DNA of 64,000 nt from an uncultured Paenibacillus sp. (GTDB taxonomy: Bacteria > Bacillota > Bacilli > Paenibacillales > Paenibacillaceae): contig CALAWP010000074.1 of the NCBI GenBank assembly GCA_937895345.1, forward strand, positions 132,986 through 196,985, read 5' to 3'. Under the pieces are notes generated by a model. The model saw nothing but the letters and a program-made list of their open reading frames with translations. It was not told the origin of the DNA and did not search any database. Both the position numbers and the translations under genes were made by a program. Positions 1 through 8,667 of this stretch are shown in pieces (positions within the stretch are counted from its first letter, which is position 1; every line of letters begins with the position of its first letter).

Positions 1-2
1 GG

Positions 3-488
3 GAGCATTATTTTTTGCAAGTGATCAATGAGCTGGAGCAGCACCGCGTGGAGCCCGGCAGCTTGGAGGAACAGCTGCGGGACATGCTTGTCGAACTGGC
101 CGAATCCATTCGAGGGAAAACGCCGATCGACGCGGACGCGCTGCATCGATTGAACGGGCTGTTCGAGCAATACCCGGCGGTTCGGCTGAAGGTCAGCTTC
201 GTGCCGCAGCCGGTCTCCTTGTTTGCAGATAGTAATAATGACGCCTCCGAAGCGGAAAGGCAAGTGATGCTGCATACCGTATTTACGGACGGACCGGAGC
301 AGCTGAAGCGCATGTACATGGAGGCCGTCATCAGCCTGGTGGAAGCTATGGAGAAGGGAACTTTGGAGTTGCAGACCTGCACGCAATGCAACCGCTGGTA
401 CATTCCGTACCGCAGAGCCCAAGTGACCAAATTTTGCAGCGCGGCGTGCCGCAATCGCTACCATTACGAGCGGGGCAAGACGGGATGA
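3..488 (+). CDS. CGNR-type zinc-finger protein, N-terminus cut by window edge
   Basis: The C-terminal part has the pattern C-x2-C-x14-C-x3-C followed by RNR (CTQCNRWY, then KFCSAACRNRYHY). This is the treble-clef CGNR zinc finger found at the end of a family of probable DNA-binding regulators. The reading frame is open through the first base of the window, and the possible TTG at position 15 has no good ribosome binding site, so the true start lies upstream. The region before the finger is helical and acidic, as in the ABATE domain that normally precedes CGNR. It ends 16 bases before the methionine aminopeptidase gene. The target is unknown. Confidence 0.75.
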   Translation, partial: EHYFLQVINELEQHRVEPGSLEEQLRDMLVELAESIRGKTPIDADALHRLNGLFEQYPAVRLKVSFVPQPVSLFADSNNDASEAERQVMLHTVFTDGPEQLKRMYMEAVISLVEAMEKGTLELQTCTQCNRWYIPYRRAQVTKFCSAACRNRYHYERGKTG

Positions 489-504
489 TACAGGAGGAAA
501 CTAG

Positions 505-1254
505 ATGATCGTATTGAAATCGGAAAGAGAAATCCGGCTGATGCACGAAGCGGGCAAGCTGCTCGCCGCCTGCCACCGGGAGGTCGCGAAGCTGGTCCGG
601 CCGGGCATATCCACGGCCGAGATCGACCAATTTGTCGAGTCGTATTTGAAAAAACATGGAGCCTATCCAGAGCAAATCGGCTATAACGGTTACGAGTATG
701 CGACCTGCGCGTCCGTAAACGACGAAATTTGCCACGGCTTCCCCCGGAAAACGCCGCTGCAAAACGGGGATATCGTCACGATCGATTTTGTTGTGAATTT
801 GGACGGTTGGCTGGCCGATTCCGCTTGGACCTACGCGGTCGGGGATATCGCCGACAACGCGCGTGCGCTGATGGACGTGACGCTGGAGTGCCTGTATAAA
901 GGCATTGAGCAAGCGCAACCCGGCAACCGGATCGGCGACATCGGCCATGCCATTCAATCCTATGCCGAAGCCAGAGGCTACAGCGTCGTCAGAGATTTTA
1001 CGGCTCACGGCATCGGGACGCGCATCCATGAGGAGCCGCATCATATCCCCCATTACGGCTCCCCGGGCAAGGGGCTCCGCTTGAAGGAAGGCATGGTCAT
1101 CACCATCGAGCCGATGATTAACGAAGGCGTGTGGCAAAGCCGGATGGATGCCAACGGCTGGACGGGCCGGACGGCCGACGGCAAACTGTCGGCGCAATAC
1201 GAGCATACGGTTGCGATCACGAAGGACGGGCCGCTTATTTTGACGCAGCAATAA
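505..1254 (+). CDS. map: Type I methionine aminopeptidase
   Basis: Removes the initiator methionine from nascent proteins using a dinuclear metal centre. The 249-residue protein is the usual length of the single-domain type I enzyme. All expected residues are visible: substrate-side H77 (ICHGFP), metal ligands D94 and D105, H168 (AHGIG), E202 (IEPM) and E233 (QYEH). The ATG at 505 is preceded by AGGAGG with good spacing. It follows the CGNR gene directly and may be a second map copy outside the ribosomal-protein operon, since no secY, adk or infA gene is adjacent. Identity is secure. Confidence 0.95.
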   Translation: MIVLKSEREIRLMHEAGKLLAACHREVAKLVRPGISTAEIDQFVESYLKKHGAYPEQIGYNGYEYATCASVNDEICHGFPRKTPLQNGDIVTIDFVVNLDGWLADSAWTYAVGDIADNARALMDVTLECLYKGIEQAQPGNRIGDIGHAIQSYAEARGYSVVRDFTAHGIGTRIHEEPHHIPHYGSPGKGLRLKEGMVITIEPMINEGVWQSRMDANGWTGRTADGKLSAQYEHTVAITKDGPLILTQQ

Positions 1255-1319
1255 CGCGTTCAGGTTATACAAGCGGGAGGGCTGCTTCTCGAGAGAGGAC
1301 TGCCCCTCCTCTTGTTCCG

Positions 1320-1973
1320 CTATCGGCCTCTTCGCTTGTAATCCCGATCGATCCGCTCCTTCCACGCCGACGTCAACGGCCGGCTTTCCCGCAGTCCGCT
1401 GATCGCCTCGCTTACCGCTTCGAAATTCAGCCTCGTTCCCGCTCCGTCGGCATGGTAATTGGCGGCGCGATCGGCGCCGATGCCGAATTGGTCCGCCGCA
1501 GCCACCGCATCGATATTGGCGCCCAAAAAGAGAAATTCCCAGCCGTACTCCTTCTTCTGCCGCTCGATCAGAGCCCGAATTTGTTCATAGTTGAATTCGC
1601 GGCTGGCGTTTTCGTGACCATCCGTCGTAATGACGAACATCACCTTGCCGGGGCGATACTCGGGAGCGGTGCGCTTCGCCGCATGGATGATTTTGTGAAT
1701 GGTGCGTCCGGCTGCATCCAGCAAGGCGGTGGATCCGCCCACCCGGTACTCCCGCTCCGTCAGCGGAGCGATCGCTCTTACGGGAATTCGGTCGTGCAGC
1801 AGCTCATACCCGTTGTTGAACAGCACCGTCGTCACGACGGCCTCCCCCTCCGCCGATTTCTGCTTTTCCAGCATCGCGTTAAAACCGCCGATCGTATCGC
1901 GCTCCAGTCCGGCCATCGATCCGCTTTTGTCCAGAATGAACACCAGCTCGGTCAAGTTATCGTTTCTCATCAT
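1320..1973 (-). CDS. VWA-domain protein
   Basis: A stand-alone von Willebrand factor type A domain of 217 residues. The MIDAS metal site is complete: D15-x-S17-x-S19 in ILDKSGSM near the N-terminus, a mid-domain Thr region, and TTDGHEN as the third motif. The start is ATG at 1973, because GGAGGGG lies just upstream; the longer open frame to 2066 has no such site. No signal peptide or membrane segment is visible, so it is probably a cytoplasmic metal-dependent binding protein. Similar small VWA proteins occur beside tellurite-resistance or ADP-ribose-related genes; here the neighbours are MORN and macro-domain genes. Confidence 0.85.
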   Translation of the reverse strand: MMRNDNLTELVFILDKSGSMAGLERDTIGGFNAMLEKQKSAEGEAVVTTVLFNNGYELLHDRIPVRAIAPLTEREYRVGGSTALLDAAGRTIHKIIHAAKRTAPEYRPGKVMFVITTDGHENASREFNYEQIRALIERQKKEYGWEFLFLGANIDAVAAADQFGIGADRAANYHADGAGTRLNFEAVSEAISGLRESRPLTSAWKERIDRDYKRRGR

Positions 1974-2163
1974 CGTTACCCCTCCGTCTGTATGATGACT
2001 ACAGCATAACATCCGTCTTGCGCCGTCCGGTCGCTTCCAAAGCGACACTTTCCGCCGGGAACGCATGGCGAAATTACAATTTGCAGGTCCAAAGCTATAG
2101 ATACGTGGTAGAATAGTCCTGTCATCCCATGTCGAAAACTAACCATCCTATAAGGGGACAACT

Positions 2164-3534
2164 ATGAATGCAACTGTTGCGACCGCACTTTTCTGGATTT
2201 TCGCCGTCTTGCTGGCCGGAGCCTTGCTGTTACCTCGCAAATTCGTACCGTTCTTTCACACCCGAAAAACCGGGCTCGTCGTTTACGGCCTGCCTTTGCT
2301 GCTTGTCTTTTTGTCCAGCCATTTCTACATCATACCCATGACTTCGCCCCAGCTCTCGTCGGAAGATCGGAAGCGGATCGAAGATTATGGCGAGCTTCTG
2401 CCTCTATCCTACGGCTTTCAAGATTTTGGCGATTACGTTACCTATCTCGGCGCTATAACCGATAACAAACCCTCCGGCTTAGGAGTGTTGACTTTGGGCT
2501 CCGAATCGGGGGACAGCATACAGATCGCCGGCCGATTCGACGACCGTCAATTGAACGGATTCGGACTCATCCGCTATACGGCCGAACGGTATTATATCGG
2601 CAGCATCCGGAATAACGTGCCCGATGGCGAAGGCGTCTTGTTTTACGGGGAAGATTACGAGCCGTTGTTCGGTCAATTTTCTCCGGCGTTTCCCGAGGAG
2701 CTCGCGGAACACAGCGAATGGGGGATGCGGATAGACGGCATTCCCGGCGAGTATTACGGCGATGTCATCGACCCGTGGATTCCGACTGGCGCAGGCGTCG
2801 TCTATCTCTCCGGCATCGGATATGTAACGGCAATCTTCCACGATGGAAGGATGGCTAACGATACCTCGCTTGGATTCCATCGGGCGGATGACGAAACGAG
2901 CGTCGTCGGCCCTATAGACGACCCGAATGGATACGGCGTTTATATCATGTCTAATGATGCCGGTCTTTCTTTCCTATTTGGCCTTATGGATGCGGAGAAA
3001 CGGAAGGAAATGATTTATTTGTCGGATATCGTCACGCATGTCGGTTCGCCTGCCGGGGGGCAAAGCGTGAGCAGCAGCAACGGCAGCATCATTGCGGGCA
3101 TTATGCCTTCATCCGCTTTGGACGGTACGGGGACGATTCAAGGTTTTTTTGAGGACGGGGAATATCTGGGCGAGTTTGCCGCCGCCCGTCCGCACGGTCT
3201 GGGGCAGGTTGCGTATCAAGACGGCAGCCGTTATACCGGCTATTTTGCAGACGGGGCTTATGAAGGGGTCGGCCGATTCACAACCGCATACGGCACGACT
3301 TACACCGGGGAGTTCCTTAACGGCTTCTACCACGGGAAAGGCAAAGAAGTGCATGCGGACGGAACGATGTATATCGGAACGTTTCAGGACGGAGAGCTTG
3401 TCAACGGCGTCAAGGTGTATCCGAACAAGGTAACCTATCGAATCGTGGACGGCGTTCGCAAGGAAGGAAGCGGCCGCCTTGGCGTATGGATGGATATGAT
3501 CAAAATGATGCTGGTAAATAAATATCAGGGTTAA
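2164..3534 (+). CDS. Membrane-anchored MORN-repeat protein
   Basis: Residues about 4-23 and 37-55 form two hydrophobic segments, placing the rest on one side of the membrane. The remainder contains repeats of the MORN pattern (YxGxFxxGxxHGxGxxxYxDG). These are clearest at the C-terminus, in consecutive units such as RYTGYFADGAYEGVG and TYTGEFLNGFYHGKG, with weaker units around residues 100-160. MORN repeats are usually protein- or lipid-contact modules; no enzymatic domain is apparent. The start at 2164 follows AAGGGGA. It stands alone between divergent neighbours and its role is unknown. Confidence 0.8.
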   Translation: MNATVATALFWIFAVLLAGALLLPRKFVPFFHTRKTGLVVYGLPLLLVFLSSHFYIIPMTSPQLSSEDRKRIEDYGELLPLSYGFQDFGDYVTYLGAITDNKPSGLGVLTLGSESGDSIQIAGRFDDRQLNGFGLIRYTAERYYIGSIRNNVPDGEGVLFYGEDYEPLFGQFSPAFPEELAEHSEWGMRIDGIPGEYYGDVIDPWIPTGAGVVYLSGIGYVTAIFHDGRMANDTSLGFHRADDETSVVGPIDDPNGYGVYIMSNDAGLSFLFGLMDAEKRKEMIYLSDIVTHVGSPAGGQSVSSSNGSIIAGIMPSSALDGTGTIQGFFEDGEYLGEFAAARPHGLGQVAYQDGSRYTGYFADGAYEGVGRFTTAYGTTYTGEFLNGFYHGKGKEVHADGTMYIGTFQDGELVNGVKVYPNKVTYRIVDGVRKEGSGRLGVWMDMIKMMLVNKYQG

Positions 3535-3580
3535 CCTCCATAATGAATTAATTCTATCGCAGCATAAAAGGCTGTCGCAT

Positions 3581-4570
3581 CTAACCGCCCAGCAGCGGCT
3601 GATCGAAGGCGAACAACGCTTCATTAATTTCATAAATATTGTAGCTGCCCCGTTCAATGAAATATTCGATAATGACGTCGAACTTGCGGCTGCGCGACAG
3701 CGTATAACCGGCGCTGCCAAGCAGGTCCTGCGTGTCCTCCAAATCGAGCTCCAGCGAAATCGCAAGCGCGAGCGCCGTCGTCTTGCTCGGTTGGTAATCC
3801 TTGTTGCTGCGAATTTTTGAAAACAGCTTGCGGTCCAGATTGGCCCGCTTATAGGTGTCCACATCGGTACGCCCTTTCCGGTCGATCAGCTTCAGCAGCT
3901 TCTGCGAAAAGGATTCGTCCAGCTCGTTTACGATGTCGCCAAGATTCGGCGCCGCTGCCGGAGCGGACGCGAAAGCATACGATTCCAGCTCATACTGCCT
4001 ATCGCTTATTGCCGTCCCGCGCCGCCTTGGCGCATGCTCGTCCACGCAGCGATCGTCGATGTATTTCGCGATCGAATCGAACAGCTTGGCGCCGATGCGA
4101 TAGGACTCTCGGTCGAACACAACCATATACACCAGCATGTCCGAGTTCGCCAAAAAGTCGCCGATCGCCCGGGTGGCCACGCGCAGCGCCTCATCCTTCG
4201 GATAACCGAACAGCCCGGACGACAGCAGCGGAAACGCAATGGAGGTTAGTCCCTTCTTCTGCGCCAGCGTCAGCGCATGAAGATAACAGCTGCGCAGCAG
4301 CTCCTCCTCGCCGGAGCCGCCTCCTTGCCAGACGGGGCCAACCGCATGAATAATGTATCGGGCCGGAAGCGCATACCCGTCCGTTAGGACCGCCTTGCCC
4401 GTCTTGCAGCCGCCGATCGCATCGCACGCTTGCCGCAGCTCGGCCTCGCCGGCCGCCCGAAAGATCGATCCGCATACCCCGCCTCCCATCTGCAATGCCG
4501 GATTGGCGGCATTCACTATCGCGTCCGTACGCATCAACGTAATATCATGGCGAATGATCTCTAAAGGCAT
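3581..4570 (-). CDS. Macro-domain protein with C-terminal HTH-like domain
   Basis: Residues 1-180 are a macro domain, which binds or hydrolyses ADP-ribose derivatives. It shows DAIVNAANP, a glycine-rich loop GGGVCGSIFRAAG, YIIHAVGPVW and the phosphate loop PLLSSGLFGYP. The last 100 or so residues are helical. A stretch around LFSKIRSNKDYQPSK and TALALAISLELDL looks like an XRE-type helix-turn-helix, followed by AGYTLSRSRKFD. ATG 4570 is chosen because AGAGGAG precedes it; the longer frame to 4663 runs into repeat DNA. The combination suggests a nucleotide-sensing regulator or a de-ADP-ribosylase with a nucleic-acid-binding tail; which is not decidable here. Confidence 0.85.
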   Translation of the reverse strand: MPLEIIRHDITLMRTDAIVNAANPALQMGGGVCGSIFRAAGEAELRQACDAIGGCKTGKAVLTDGYALPARYIIHAVGPVWQGGGSGEEELLRSCYLHALTLAQKKGLTSIAFPLLSSGLFGYPKDEALRVATRAIGDFLANSDMLVYMVVFDRESYRIGAKLFDSIAKYIDDRCVDEHAPRRRGTAISDRQYELESYAFASAPAAAPNLGDIVNELDESFSQKLLKLIDRKGRTDVDTYKRANLDRKLFSKIRSNKDYQPSKTTALALAISLELDLEDTQDLLGSAGYTLSRSRKFDVIIEYFIERGSYNIYEINEALFAFDQPLLGG

Positions 4571-4645
4571 GATGTTCTCCTCTCTATTTTTCCTTTCTAT
4601 ATAATGGATCTGGCGAAGGCGCGATGAATGGGGAACTGCCAACAT

Positions 4646-4818
4646 GAACGATAAAACGTTCATATGAACGCTGCAGAACGGTCACATCCATGATTTTGAA
4701 CGATAAATCACTCATTGAACGCTGCAGAACCGCCAAACCCATACTTTTGAACGATAAATCGCTCATTTGAACGCCGCTGACCCAACACATCCATGATTTT
4801 GAACGATAAATCGCTCAC
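4646..4818. repeat. 52-bp direct tandem repeat, about 3.3 copies
   Basis: Units begin with GAACGATAAATCGCTC at 4646, 4698, 4749 and 4801. Full units are 52, 51 and 52 bp, and the last is cut after 18 bp. The units differ by a few substitutions. Each contains the small inverted repeat CGAT-AA-ATCG, and the first also contains the perfect palindrome CGTTCATATGAACG. The array lies upstream of the macro-domain gene. Apart from this array and the GH3 terminator, the 612-bp gap at 4571-5182 shows no gene I can support. Confidence 0.9.
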
Positions 4819-5099
4819 CATCCTCTATCCTCTGGCCAGGTTCAACCTGTTTGAACGGCATATTGTATCGAACTGGGCGGAAAGCGGCTGGGTATGAGCT
4901 CACGTCTTAAGCCGGGACGAACACGTCTGTAAGGCAGTCTCACTGTATCCGCTGCAGATTTCGATAGAGCAGCTTAGTGAACATTCGACCTACTGCCTTC
5001 AAAACCTGCAAGAAACCTGCTGGGATTTCGAAATTCGCTCAAGAAGGCAAAGCTTCCATCGCCATGCTGACGCTCGTTATGCCGGGCATACACGAAAAA

Positions 5100-5134
5100 C
5101 GGCGAGCCGCGGTCATGATGACCCGTGCTCGCCG
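5100..5134 (-). terminator. Rho-independent terminator of the GH3 gene
   Basis: CGGCGAGC pairs with GCTCGCCG and an inner GGTCAT pairs with ATGACC. Read on the minus strand, the hairpin is followed by GTTTTTCG. It lies about 50 bases after the GH3 stop codon. Confidence 0.8.
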
Positions 5135-5182
5135 CTCCTGTTCGCATGTGCCAATGCCGCCTTCGATTCCGTTCTTACGTTC

Positions 5183-7984
5183 TTACACTTGCTTGAACTC
5201 GATCCAGTCGATCTGCAGACCCGGCTTGGCGAAGTCCAGCTTCATTTCGTACAGGCCCGCTTCCAGCTCCACTCGGACCAGTATTTGCTTGATCCATTTG
5301 CCGTCTGTTCCGTTCGTCTGAACCGTCGCCGCCAGTTCGCCGTTCAACGTCACGTTGCAGGCGCTTTGCGCTACGTTCGTGCCAGGCGACATAACGCGCA
5401 CCGTCACCCGGTATCGCCCGCTGCGCTCGACCTTGATCGTCGCCGATTGATTCGTTGCCGCCGGCGAGTCTCCGCCCGGCTTCACCTGAAGCTCGCCCGC
5501 CAGCGTCAAAGCCCCGGCCTCCGGCAGCTCCGGATTTGCCCGGAACGGGACGGCCGTCTCCTCGATCACTTGCTTGCGGGAGAATACCGGCGCCTTCATC
5601 AGGAACGCGCAAATGTTCATGGCGCTGCGCTGCAGCTCGCCGCGCGTAAGCGACCCGTTCTTCAGCGACTCGATCGTGTTATCCTCGGCCGCGTTGATTT
5701 CAGCTCCATGATTGCTGACGACCATGTACAGATCGTTTTGCGCGCGCACCATTGCGTTCGTGTATTTCGTATCCGCCGGACCGCCGTGGACGGCGTCGTT
5801 CATCTTCGCCCACCAGTCCGTCATGACGATGCCTTCAAAGCCCCATTCTCCGCGAAGAATCGTTGTGTTCAGATCGTAGTTGGACGCCGCCCAATGCCCG
5901 TTGATCGGATTGTAGGACGTCATGATCGAATTGGCGCCGCCTTCCTTCACGGCGATTTCGAACCCTTTCAGGTAAATCTCGCGCAGCGCGCGCTCCGATA
6001 CCGCCGCGTCGACCTTCGTCCGATGCTTCTCCTGATTGTTGCACGCAAAATGCTTCAGCGTCGCGTTCGAGCCGCCCTTGCGAATGCCTTTGACGTTAGC
6101 CGCGCCGAACAGACCGGTAATAAGCGGATCCTCCGAAAAGTATTCGAAATTCCGCCCGTTCAGCGGACTGCGTCGAAGGTTCATCCCCGGGCCGAGCAGC
6201 GTGTCGATCTCGTTGCGAATCAGCTCGCGCCCTTCCAATACGTAGAGCTCTTCCACCAGCTCCAAGTCCCAGGTCGCCGCCAGCAGCGTGCCGATCGGCA
6301 CCTGCGTCGCCTTGTGGCCGCTGTCCATCCGGATGCCGGACGGTCCGTCCGCCGTGCAGCCGACCGGCACGCCGTAGCCAAACAGCCGGTCGCTGACGCC
6401 GCCGAAAGCCGAAGCCGTCCCCGGCGTGACGAGCGGGCTGCTCATCCCTTCGCCCCGCACGATCGTCGCCAGATCGTCGTCGCTCAGCTGCGCGATAAAT
6501 TGCTCCAGGCTCGCCTTGCCGTCGCGCACGTCGCGCAGCTTGATGCCTTGATCGCCCGTTTGCTCCAGCGTTGCCGGCATCCGGCTCTTGATCCGCTCCT
6601 CAAGCGAAATGGTGCGCTGCGGCACCGCTTCAAAGACAAGCTCGTACGTGCCGTCCGCCTTGCGGGCGCCCGGCTTCATGCGCTCGAACGCGACGGTCGG
6701 AGCCAGCGCCTCCTCCAGCCGCTCTACTACTTGCAAAGCGTCCAGCACATACCCGTCTCCGCCTTCAAAGCGGACCGCGTCCGCCCGTTTCACGCTGTTG
6801 CCCGCGTACAGCCTGTACGTGCCTTCTTCCAGCACGTAAGCGGAACGATAGCCCGTGACGCCGGCATCGTCATAGGACGCCATCGTCCGCACCGGGAACG
6901 AGATCGTCAGCACTTGCGACTCTCCCGGCTGCAGCAGACGCGTCTTGGCAAACGCCGCCAATGCTCTGGCCGGCTTCCCCAGCTTGCCTTGCGGCGCCTC
7001 ATAGTACAGCTGGACGACTTCCTTGCCCGCAAACGCCGAACCCGTATTCGTCACCTTTACATCCAGCGCGATCGAAGGCTCCTCCGCGCCGCCCGACAGC
7101 TTCGCCTCGCCCGGCTCGATCGCAAACGTCGTATAGGACAAGCCGTAGCCAAACTCGTATTGCACCTTATCCGGACAAAACGTTTCGAAATACCGGTACC
7201 CGACGTAGATATCCTCCTGGTACAGGTTCCGGTGCTCGTCCCCGTAATTGCGGGTGGACGGATAATCGTCGATGGAATAAGCGATCGTATCGGTCAGTTT
7301 GCCGCTTGGCGTCACGTCGCCGGCCAATACGTCGGCGATGGCGTTGCCGCCCTCCATGCCGCCGTGCCAAGCGTAAATGACGCATGGAATCGGATGCTTG
7401 TGCCCCGTATCGTTCAGCCAGCTCATATCCACAATATTGGACACGTTCAGCACGACGATCGTTTGCTCAAAATAGTCCGTCACCCGCTGCAGCATCGCTT
7501 TTTCTTCATTCGTCAACAGGTAGCTGCCCGGCTCGATCGCATTGTCCTGATCCTCGCCCGCCGTTCGGCCGATGACGACGACCGCTTTATCCGATTGGGC
7601 TCTTGCTGCGGATACGATCTCGTCGGTCAGCGGCATTTCCTTCTGATGCCACGGCTCCGCAGCCCAGCCGCCGCCTCCGTTATCGAACGGGTTTTGCTCG
7701 ATCCATCGCTCATAGACGCCCGCCAGCTCCTCGTTCACCTTCACCTGCTTTTTGGCCCGCAGACCGTCCAGCAAATTCGTTGTATAAGCGACGTTGACGC
7801 TGCCTCCTGAGCCCGTACCGCTGCGGTAATAGTTCACTTGCGTCCGGCCGAACACCGCGACCGTCTCTCCCTCCCGAATCGGCAGAGCTTGTCCGTCGTT
7901 TTTCAACAGCACCGCACCTTCCGCCGCCGCCTTACGGCTGAATTCGGCAAATCCTTCGAGCGGCACTCCCAGCCATCTATTCAA
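5183..7984 (-). CDS. GH3 beta-glycosidase with permuted domain order and C-terminal CBM
   Basis: Hydrolyses beta-linked terminal sugars. The domain order is reversed relative to common GH3 enzymes. The alpha/beta-sandwich and fibronectin-like domains come first (residues about 10-450, with EGAVLLKNDGQALP and a PA14-free FN3-like part). The TIM-barrel domain follows at about 480-790 with LGPGMNLRR, LKHFACNNQE and the nucleophile D723 in IVMTDWWA. This order is known from Ruminococcus albus and Butyrivibrio fibrisolvens beta-glucosidases. The last 130 residues look like a CBM6/35-type sugar-binding module. TTG 7984 is chosen as start because GGAGG sits seven bases upstream; the N-terminal extension to 8083 is unlikely. 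No signal peptide is seen, so it is probably intracellular. Confidence 0.88.
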   Translation of the reverse strand: MNRWLGVPLEGFAEFSRKAAAEGAVLLKNDGQALPIREGETVAVFGRTQVNYYRSGTGSGGSVNVAYTTNLLDGLRAKKQVKVNEELAGVYERWIEQNPFDNGGGGWAAEPWHQKEMPLTDEIVSAARAQSDKAVVVIGRTAGEDQDNAIEPGSYLLTNEEKAMLQRVTDYFEQTIVVLNVSNIVDMSWLNDTGHKHPIPCVIYAWHGGMEGGNAIADVLAGDVTPSGKLTDTIAYSIDDYPSTRNYGDEHRNLYQEDIYVGYRYFETFCPDKVQYEFGYGLSYTTFAIEPGEAKLSGGAEEPSIALDVKVTNTGSAFAGKEVVQLYYEAPQGKLGKPARALAAFAKTRLLQPGESQVLTISFPVRTMASYDDAGVTGYRSAYVLEEGTYRLYAGNSVKRADAVRFEGGDGYVLDALQVVERLEEALAPTVAFERMKPGARKADGTYELVFEAVPQRTISLEERIKSRMPATLEQTGDQGIKLRDVRDGKASLEQFIAQLSDDDLATIVRGEGMSSPLVTPGTASAFGGVSDRLFGYGVPVGCTADGPSGIRMDSGHKATQVPIGTLLAATWDLELVEELYVLEGRELIRNEIDTLLGPGMNLRRSPLNGRNFEYFSEDPLITGLFGAANVKGIRKGGSNATLKHFACNNQEKHRTKVDAAVSERALREIYLKGFEIAVKEGGANSIMTSYNPINGHWAASNYDLNTTILRGEWGFEGIVMTDWWAKMNDAVHGGPADTKYTNAMVRAQNDLYMVVSNHGAEINAAEDNTIESLKNGSLTRGELQRSAMNICAFLMKAPVFSRKQVIEETAVPFRANPELPEAGALTLAGELQVKPGGDSPAATNQSATIKVERSGRYRVTVRVMSPGTNVAQSACNVTLNGELAATVQTNGTDGKWIKQILVRVELEAGLYEMKLDFAKPGLQIDWIEFKQV

Positions 7985-8165
7985 AACGCATTCCTCCAGT
8001 TTTACGATTAATGAAACGATTATATCAAAAAAAGCGGCGATTCCATGCACCGCCCGTGGCCTATTTCTCAACGATTTGGCCATGGAAAATTTTGATGCCC
8101 CTGCGATTGTTCCGTCGATTCATCCGAACATCGTTCAGCACGGCGAGAATTCGCCAGCTTCTCCA

Positions 8166-8561
8166 TCAGCCTTTCTTCATCAGCCGTTCCGCAAACGGAA
8201 TATCCGCCGGAGCCCACTCGAACTCGCGCAGCTCCTCGCGCCGCACCCAGCGGCAGTCGTCGTGGTCGCTCAAACGAATTTCGCCTGATAAATATTTTGC
8301 CCTATAAACGATTAACCTGATGGTCACCGTCCCATAATCATGTACATGCGCCCCGAGCGGCTCATAGGGCTCGATCTCGATCCCCATCTCTTCCCGCAGC
8401 TCCCGCACCAGGCAAGCTTCCGGCGATTCGTCAGGCTCCAGCTTGCCGCCGGGAAACTCCCACAAGCCTTGCTGGGATTTCCCTTCCTTCCTTCTGGCGA
8501 TCAGTATCTTCCCTTCGCCGTTCTCGATTACGGCAGCGGCCACTTCGATCATCGGTATCAC
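8166..8561 (-). CDS. MutT-like Nudix hydrolase
   Basis: A 131-residue protein matching MutT/CTP-pyrophosphohydrolase-type Nudix enzymes, which hydrolyse nucleoside diphosphates linked to another moiety, typically oxidised nucleotides. The Nudix box G-x5-E-x7-REL-x-EE-x-G is intact, in the segment GKLEPDESPEACLVREL followed by REEMG. WEFPGGK precedes it and the C-terminal WVRREEL is typical of the family. The start is GTG 8561 with AGGAG seven bases upstream. It reads divergently from the nitrilase-ATPase-macro cassette; the substrate cannot be told from sequence. Confidence 0.88.
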   Translation of the reverse strand: MIPMIEVAAAVIENGEGKILIARRKEGKSQQGLWEFPGGKLEPDESPEACLVRELREEMGIEIEPYEPLGAHVHDYGTVTIRLIVYRAKYLSGEIRLSDHDDCRWVRREELREFEWAPADIPFAERLMKKG

Positions 8562-8667
8562 ATCCTGTCTCCTATCCTTCCTTACTATTTATCCCCCCAA
8601 GCTTTTATGGTATGTTAAGGAAAGAATGTCTTCAACCATTTTTGTTTTTTTATGGGAGTGTCTGCGG

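Noticed and set aside
1261..1320. Terminator between map and the VWA gene
   Set aside because: Only an imperfect inverted repeat with several mismatches is visible, so I did not list it.
4646..4818. CRISPR array
   Set aside because: Units are contiguous 52-bp repeats with no variable spacers, and no cas genes are nearby.
5189..7810. Long open frame of 873 codons on the plus strand opposite the GH3 gene
   Set aside because: It is an antisense shadow caused by GC-rich codons; it has no ribosome binding site and an arginine-rich, unlikely composition.
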